From positions 1-10,055 of the forward strand of contig CAHJWV010000171.1 in NCBI GenBank assembly GCA_903643055.1: 10,055 nt of DNA, read 5' to 3'. The DNA is from Burkholderiales bacterium. GTDB taxonomy: Bacteria > Pseudomonadota > Gammaproteobacteria > Burkholderiales > Burkholderiaceae. The notes beneath the pieces are model-generated. The model saw nothing but the letters and a program-made list of their open reading frames with translations, searched no databases and was not told the origin of the DNA. This document shows positions 5,549-10,055 of the stretch, piece after piece (the first letter of the stretch is position 1; every line of letters starts with the position of its first letter). A program made the translations under genes and the position numbers.

Positions 5549-8500
5549 ATGGCCCAGTTTTTCATTGATCGGCCCATCTTCGCGTGGGTGATCGCTTTAT
5601 TCATCGTGGTGCTCGGCAGCGTGGCGGTGAAGCAGCTGCCGATCGCCCAGTATCCGACGGTGGCGCCGCCATCGATCGTGCTGACTGCGACCTATCCAGG
5701 TGCTTCCGCGCAGACCCTCGAAGACAGCGTGATTAGCGTGGTCGAACAGGAGATGAACGGTTCGCCCGGCCTGATCTACATCGAGTCGGTGAGCCAGGCC
5801 AACGGCGTGGGCACGATCACGCTGACCTTCGAGTCGGGCACCGATGCGGCGCTGGCCCAGGTCGACGTGCAGAACCGGCTCAGCCGCGCTTCACCGCGCT
5901 TGCCGGCCGCTGTAACGCAGCAAGGCGTGCGTGTCGACAAGGCGCGTTCGAACTTCCTGCTGTTCACGATCCTGTCTTCCGACAACCCGGCCTTCGACCC
6001 GGTCGCCCTGGGCGACTATGCGTCACGCAGCGTGGTGCCTGAGCTGCAGCGCATTCCGGGCGTCGGCCAGGCGCAGTTGTTCGGTACCGAACGATCGATG
6101 CGCATCTGGATCGACCCGGCCAAGCTGGTCGGTTTCAACCTGACTGCGGCCGATGTCAATGCGGCGATCCGCGCTCAAAACGCGCAGGTCGCGTCCGGCA
6201 CCATCGGTGACCTGCCGATCGTGCAAGGCCAGGCGATCAGCGCGACGGTGGTCGTCAACGGTCAGCTCGACACCGAGCGCAAATTCGGTGACATCGTGCT
6301 GCGCGCCAATGCAGACGGCTCCACGGTGCGGCTGCGTGACGTGGCGCGCATCGAACTCGGCGCCCAAAACTACGGCACCTCGGCCCGCTTGAACGGCAAG
6401 CCGTCGACGGGTATTGGCATTCAGCTCTCGCCCACCGGCAATGCCCTTGGCACCGCCACGGCCGTCTATAAGCGGATGGACGAACTCGCGCGTTACTTCC
6501 CTCCCGGCGTGAAGTACGACATTCCTTACGACAGCTCGCGCTTCGTCAAGATCTCGATCAGCCAGGTCGTGGAGACGCTGATTGAAGCCGTGGTACTGGT
6601 GTTCCTGGTGATGTACCTGTTCTTGCAGAACGTGCGCTACACGCTGATTCCGACGGTCGTGGTGCCGGTGGCCTTGATGGGTTCGTTCGCGACGATGTTC
6701 GTGTTCGGTTATTCGATCAACGTGCTGACGATGTTCGCGATGGTGCTGGCGGTGGGCATCCTGGTTGACGATGCGATCGTCGTGATCGAGAACGTCGAGC
6801 GCATCATGAGCGAAGAGGGCCTGTCGCCGCGTGAGGCGACCAAGAAGGCGATGGGGCAGATCACGGCCGCGCTGATCGGCATCACGGTCACGCTGGTGTC
6901 GGTGTTCGTGCCGATGGCCTTTTTCTCAGGCTCGGTGGGCAACATCTATCGCCAGTTCTCGATCGTGATGGTCAGCTCGATGCTGTTCTCGGTGTTCCTC
7001 GCGATGTCATTGACACCAGCACTGTGCGCGACCTTCCTGAAGCCGGTCGAGGCAGGCCACCTGCATGAGAAGAAGGGTTTCTTCGGCTGGTTCAACCGCA
7101 GCTTCACCCGTTCGGCCAAGGGCTATGAAAGCTGGGTTTCCGCGTTGTTGAAGCGCGGTGGCCGCGTGCTGGTGGTCTTCGCGCTGCTGTCCGCGGCGAT
7201 GGGCTTCCTGTATGTGCGGCTGCCTGCATCGTTCCTGCCGAACGAAGACCAGGGCTACATCATTGCCAACGTGCAGCTGCCTCCGGGCGCGACGCAAGGC
7301 CGCACGCTCGAAGTGATGAAGCAGGTCGAAGGCTTCATGCTGAAACAGCCTGAAGTTGACAAGATGGTCAGCGTGCTGGGCTTCAGCTTCTCAGGCAGTG
7401 GCCAGAACGCCGCTTTGGCCTTCGTCACGCTGAAGCCGTGGGATGAACGCCATGGCGTGGAGCACTCGGCGCAAACGCTGGCCGGCCGTGCCTTCGGTGC
7501 GCTGTCGGGTGTGCGTGATGCGTTCATCTTCGCGCTCAGCCCGCCGGCGATTCCCGAGTTGGGTAACGCGACGGGCTTTACCTTCCGTCTGCAAGACCGC
7601 GGCAGCAACGGCCATGCGGCCTTGCTGGCGGCGCGCAACCAGATGCTCGGCATGGCTTCCAAAAGCAAGGTGCTCGCAGGTGTGCGCCCCGACGGCCTGG
7701 AAGATGCACCGCAGCTGCAGGTCGACATCGACCGCGACCGCGCCAGTGCGCTCGGCATCTCCTTTGATGCGATCAACACCGCGTTGACCACCTCGCTCGG
7801 CTCGACTTACGTCAATGACTTTCCGAACGCCGGGCGCTTGCAGCGCGTGGTGGTTCAGGCCGATGCGCCGGCGCGCATGCAGCCTGACGATCTGCTGCGC
7901 ATCAATGTGCTCAACGCGCAAGGCAAGCTGGTGCCTTTGTCGGCGGTCGCGACCACGCGGTGGATCACCGGCCCGATGATGACGGTGCGCTACAACGGCT
8001 ACCCGACGATGCGCCTGGCTGGCGATGCCGCGCCCGGTTTCAGCACCGGCGAGGCGATGAACGAGATGGAGCGCTTGGCTGGGCAATTGCCACCCGGATT
8101 CGCCTTCGAATGGACTGGCCAGTCGCGCGAAGAGCGTCTGTCGGGTTCGCAGGCCACCATCCTCGTGGTGTTCTCGTTGATGGCGGTGTTCCTCTGCCTG
8201 GCCGCGCTCTATGAGAGCTGGTCGATTCCGATGTCGGTGCTGCTGGTCGTGCCCTTGGGCATCTTGGGTGTGGTGCTCGGCTCGACGATGCGCGGCTTGC
8301 CGAACGACGTGTTCTTCAAGGTGGGCCTGATCGCGGTGATCGGCCTGTCGGCGAAGAACGCGATCCTGATCATCGAGTTCGCCAAAGACTTGCATGCGCA
8401 AGGCAAGGGCCTGATCGAAGCGACCCTGGAGGCGGCGCACCTGCGCTTCCGCCCGATCCTGATGACCTCGTTCGCGTTCATCCTCGGTGTGCTGCCCTTG

Positions 8501-8722
8501 GCGCTGTCAACGGGCGCAGGCTCGGCCAGCCAACGCGCGATCGGTACCGGCGTCGTGGGCGGCATGTTGTCGGCCACCGTGCTTGCGGTGTTCTTCGTGC
8601 CGGTGTTCTTTGTGGTCGTGCGCAAGATCTTCAAGGGCAGCGAAAGGCAACGGAAGATGTATTCGCATGAGATGGAAGGCAAACCGGCCATCACTGCACC
8701 GAAGGAGGGTAACCATGACTGA
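5549..8722 (+). CDS. acrB: RND multidrug efflux pump, inner-membrane subunit, AcrB/MexB type (HAE1)
   Basis: The 1057-residue product matches the normal length of proton-driven RND pumps (about 1,030-1,060), which export hydrophobic drugs, dyes and detergents as homotrimers. It starts MAQFFIDRPIFAWVIAL, the usual first helix. A first periplasmic region (about 30-335) precedes helices 2-6, and a second (about 560-865) precedes helices 8-12. Proton-relay residues are intact: Asp407 and Asp408 in GILVDDAIVVIENVER, Lys936 in GLSAKNAILIIEFAKDL, Arg966 and Thr973 in LRFRPILMTS (AcrB D407, D408, K940, R971, T978). Drug-pocket Phe136 and Phe178 fall at AcrB numbers, and Phe612 and Phe614 match AcrB F615 and F617. 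The position of AcrB Phe610 is Val607 here. The switch loop GFSFSGSGQN is present. The C-terminal tail past the last helix is polar. It is co-transcribed with the adaptor and overlaps the next gene by 8 bases. Substrates cannot be read from sequence; symbol by homology. Confidence 0.97.
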   Translation: MAQFFIDRPIFAWVIALFIVVLGSVAVKQLPIAQYPTVAPPSIVLTATYPGASAQTLEDSVISVVEQEMNGSPGLIYIESVSQANGVGTITLTFESGTDAALAQVDVQNRLSRASPRLPAAVTQQGVRVDKARSNFLLFTILSSDNPAFDPVALGDYASRSVVPELQRIPGVGQAQLFGTERSMRIWIDPAKLVGFNLTAADVNAAIRAQNAQVASGTIGDLPIVQGQAISATVVVNGQLDTERKFGDIVLRANADGSTVRLRDVARIELGAQNYGTSARLNGKPSTGIGIQLSPTGNALGTATAVYKRMDELARYFPPGVKYDIPYDSSRFVKISISQVVETLIEAVVLVFLVMYLFLQNVRYTLIPTVVVPVALMGSFATMFVFGYSINVLTMFAMVLAVGILVDDAIVVIENVERIMSEEGLSPREATKKAMGQITAALIGITVTLVSVFVPMAFFSGSVGNIYRQFSIVMVSSMLFSVFLAMSLTPALCATFLKPVEAGHLHEKKGFFGWFNRSFTRSAKGYESWVSALLKRGGRVLVVFALLSAAMGFLYVRLPASFLPNEDQGYIIANVQLPPGATQGRTLEVMKQVEGFMLKQPEVDKMVSVLGFSFSGSGQNAALAFVTLKPWDERHGVEHSAQTLAGRAFGALSGVRDAFIFALSPPAIPELGNATGFTFRLQDRGSNGHAALLAARNQMLGMASKSKVLAGVRPDGLEDAPQLQVDIDRDRASALGISFDAINTALTTSLGSTYVNDFPNAGRLQRVVVQADAPARMQPDDLLRINVLNAQGKLVPLSAVATTRWITGPMMTVRYNGYPTMRLAGDAAPGFSTGEAMNEMERLAGQLPPGFAFEWTGQSREERLSGSQATILVVFSLMAVFLCLAALYESWSIPMSVLLVVPLGILGVVLGSTMRGLPNDVFFKVGLIAVIGLSAKNAILIIEFAKDLHAQGKGLIEATLEAAHLRFRPILMTSFAFILGVLPLALSTGAGSASQRAIGTGVVGGMLSATVLAVFFVPVFFVVVRKIFKGSERQRKMYSHEMEGKPAITAPKEGNHD
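8702..8708 (+). promoter_or_regulatory. Strong ribosome binding site of the outer-membrane factor gene, inside the pump gene
   Basis: AAGGAGG at 8702-8708 is a near-consensus Shine-Dalgarno sequence, six bases before the ATG at 8715. It lies within the last codons of the pump gene and decides the start of the overlapping outer-membrane factor gene. Confidence 0.85.
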
Positions 8723-10055
8723 CCCACTCAATCCAAAGCGCTTGTCAACGTTTTCTGCCAGCGCGATCGCGCTGGCTGCCGCCTTGTTGGCCGGCTGCAC
8801 GATGATCCCGGCGTATGAGCGGCCGGCCGCACCGGTGCCTGCGCAATACGGCCTAGGCGCGGACGGCACTGCATCGGCTTCTGCTGCTGCCGACATCGAA
8901 TGGCAGAGCTACATCCGCGATGAGCGGCTGAGGCGCCTGATCGACATCGCGCTGAAGAACAACCGCGACTTGCGCGTCTCGGTGCTCAACATCGAGCAGG
9001 CCCGTGCCCAGTACCAGATTCGCCGCGCCGATGTGTGGCCGACGGTCAATGCCGCCGCCAGCGCGCTGCGCCAGCCCAATACGAACCGCGAAGTCGGCGG
9101 CGTGAGTTCGCTGTACCAAGTGGGCCTGGCGGTGACGGCGTATGAGCTGGATTTCTTTGGACGGGTCAGCAGCCTGAGCCAGGCGGCGCTGGCGACCTAT
9201 CTTTCGACCGAAGAGGCGCGCAAGACGGTGCAGATGAGCCTGATCGCGTCGGTGGCCAACACCTACCTCAGCCTGCTCGCCGATGACGAGCTATTGCGCG
9301 TCACCCAGCAGGCGCTGCAAACACGCGAAGAGTCCCAGAAACTGACCAAGCTGAAGTTCGACAATGGCGTGAGTTCCGAGCTGGATTACCGCCTGACCGA
9401 ATCGCTGTTCGAAGGCGCCCGCGTGACCCTCGCCCAACTGACACGCCAACGCGCGCTGGACGAAAACGCACTGGTGCTGTTGCTGGGGCAAAGCCTGCCC
9501 ACCGACCTGCCCACGGGCCTATCGATTACCGATCAACAACTGGTGGCCGATCTGCCTGCAGGGGTGCCTTCGGAAACACTGATCCGCCGGCCGGATGTGC
9601 GCCAGGCCGAACAGCAGTTGATCGCCAGCAACGCCAGCATCGGTGCTGCCCGCGCGGCCTTCTTTCCACGCATCACGCTCACCGGCAGCGCCGGCACGGC
9701 CAGCTCCGAGCTGTCGGGCCTGTTCAAGAGCGGCTCGTTGGCCTGGAGCTTCAATCCGCAGATCGTCTTGCCGATCTTCGATGCCGGCCGAAACAGCGCC
9801 AACCTGGAAGTCGCGAAGGTGAGCTACCAGATTGCTCAGGCGCAATACGAGAAGACGCTGCAAACCGCGTTCCGTGAGGTCGCCGATGCACTGGCCGGCC
9901 GGGCCACGCTGGGTGAGCAACTCCGCGCACAACAGGCGCAGGCCCATGCAGAAGAGGTGCGCTTCTCGCTGGCCGATCTGCGTTATCGCAATGGCGCGGC
10001 CAGCTACCTGGACGTGCTCGATGCGCAGCGCTCGCTGTTCACCGCGCAGCAGGCC
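8715..10055 (+). CDS. RND outer-membrane factor lipoprotein, OprM/NodT family (3' end outside window)
   Basis: An open frame of 447 codons runs from the ATG at 8715 to the last base with no stop, so the gene is partial. Family members are about 480-510 residues, so a few dozen residues are probably missing. The signal segment ends in a lipobox LLAGC, making Cys28 the lipidated residue of an outer-membrane lipoprotein. Both outer-membrane efflux repeats are visible. The first (about 64-250) has RLRRLIDIALKNNRDLRVS and YELDFFGRV (143-151). The second (about 280 onward) has LIRRPDVRQAEQQLIASNASIGAARAAFFPRITL in shorter pieces from residue 289, and LPIFDAGR (352-359). The trimer would form the beta-barrel and long periplasmic tunnel that receives substrates from the pump through the adaptor. 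It overlaps the pump gene by 8 bases (ATGACTGA) in another frame, which suggests translational coupling. OprM, OprB, CusC and NodT are relatives; I cannot choose a symbol. Confidence 0.95.
   Translation, partial: MTDPLNPKRLSTFSASAIALAAALLAGCTMIPAYERPAAPVPAQYGLGADGTASASAAADIEWQSYIRDERLRRLIDIALKNNRDLRVSVLNIEQARAQYQIRRADVWPTVNAAASALRQPNTNREVGGVSSLYQVGLAVTAYELDFFGRVSSLSQAALATYLSTEEARKTVQMSLIASVANTYLSLLADDELLRVTQQALQTREESQKLTKLKFDNGVSSELDYRLTESLFEGARVTLAQLTRQRALDENALVLLLGQSLPTDLPTGLSITDQQLVADLPAGVPSETLIRRPDVRQAEQQLIASNASIGAARAAFFPRITLTGSAGTASSELSGLFKSGSLAWSFNPQIVLPIFDAGRNSANLEVAKVSYQIAQAQYEKTLQTAFREVADALAGRATLGEQLRAQQAQAHAEEVRFSLADLRYRNGAASYLDVLDAQRSLFTAQQA

Noticed and set aside
7391..8440. 349-residue minus-strand frame opposite the RND pump gene
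   Set aside because: Shadow frame: composition is Arg/His/Gln-rich, no family resemblance, and the plus strand encodes a clear pump.

Overview
The window is GC-rich DNA with dense coding and codons ending mostly in G or C. The gene content (chalcone isomerase-like secreted protein, DeoR regulator with a divergent MFS transporter, AcrR-type regulator with a divergent RND efflux operon ending in a NodT/OprM-type lipoprotein) fits a Gram-negative proteobacterium. My best guess is a betaproteobacterium of the Burkholderiales, but that is inferred from gene style and composition, not from a marker gene. I see no rRNA, tRNA, CRISPR array, insertion sequence or phage gene.

Layout. Bases 40-636 (minus) encode an exported chalcone isomerase-like protein. 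Bases 855-1670 (minus) encode a DeoR-family repressor. A 123-bp intergenic region with candidate promoters on both strands and repeated TGCTC/GAGCA half-sites separates it from a divergent 12-helix MFS transporter of the YbjJ/MosC type (1794-2972). Bases 2973-3436 form a 464-bp stretch without a convincing gene. It is rich in bulged hairpins, including a possible three-way junction, a likely terminator hairpin for the MFS gene, and a promoter-to-hairpin unit that could be a small RNA. Bases 3437-4096 (minus) encode an AcrR-like TetR repressor.

From 4265 to the right edge runs a classic tripartite drug-efflux operon on the plus strand: a periplasmic adaptor lipoprotein (AcrA/MexA type), a 1057-residue inner-membrane RND pump (AcrB/MexB type) with its proton-relay residues intact, and an outer-membrane factor (OprM/NodT type) cut off by the window end after 447 residues. 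The last gene has no stop inside the window.

How the genes work together. The TetR repressor and efflux operon are divergent around a 24-bp near-palindrome at 4130-4153. Its core matches the E. coli AcrR operator, as I recall it, at 19 of 20 positions. This supports ligand-relieved repression of the pump genes and autoregulation of the repressor. The DeoR/MFS pair looks like a separate sugar-phosphate-responsive transport module with an unknown substrate.

The window is largely an ordinary chromosomal region and I did not find a clear new multi-gene system. The least explained part is the structured intergenic region 2973-3436.
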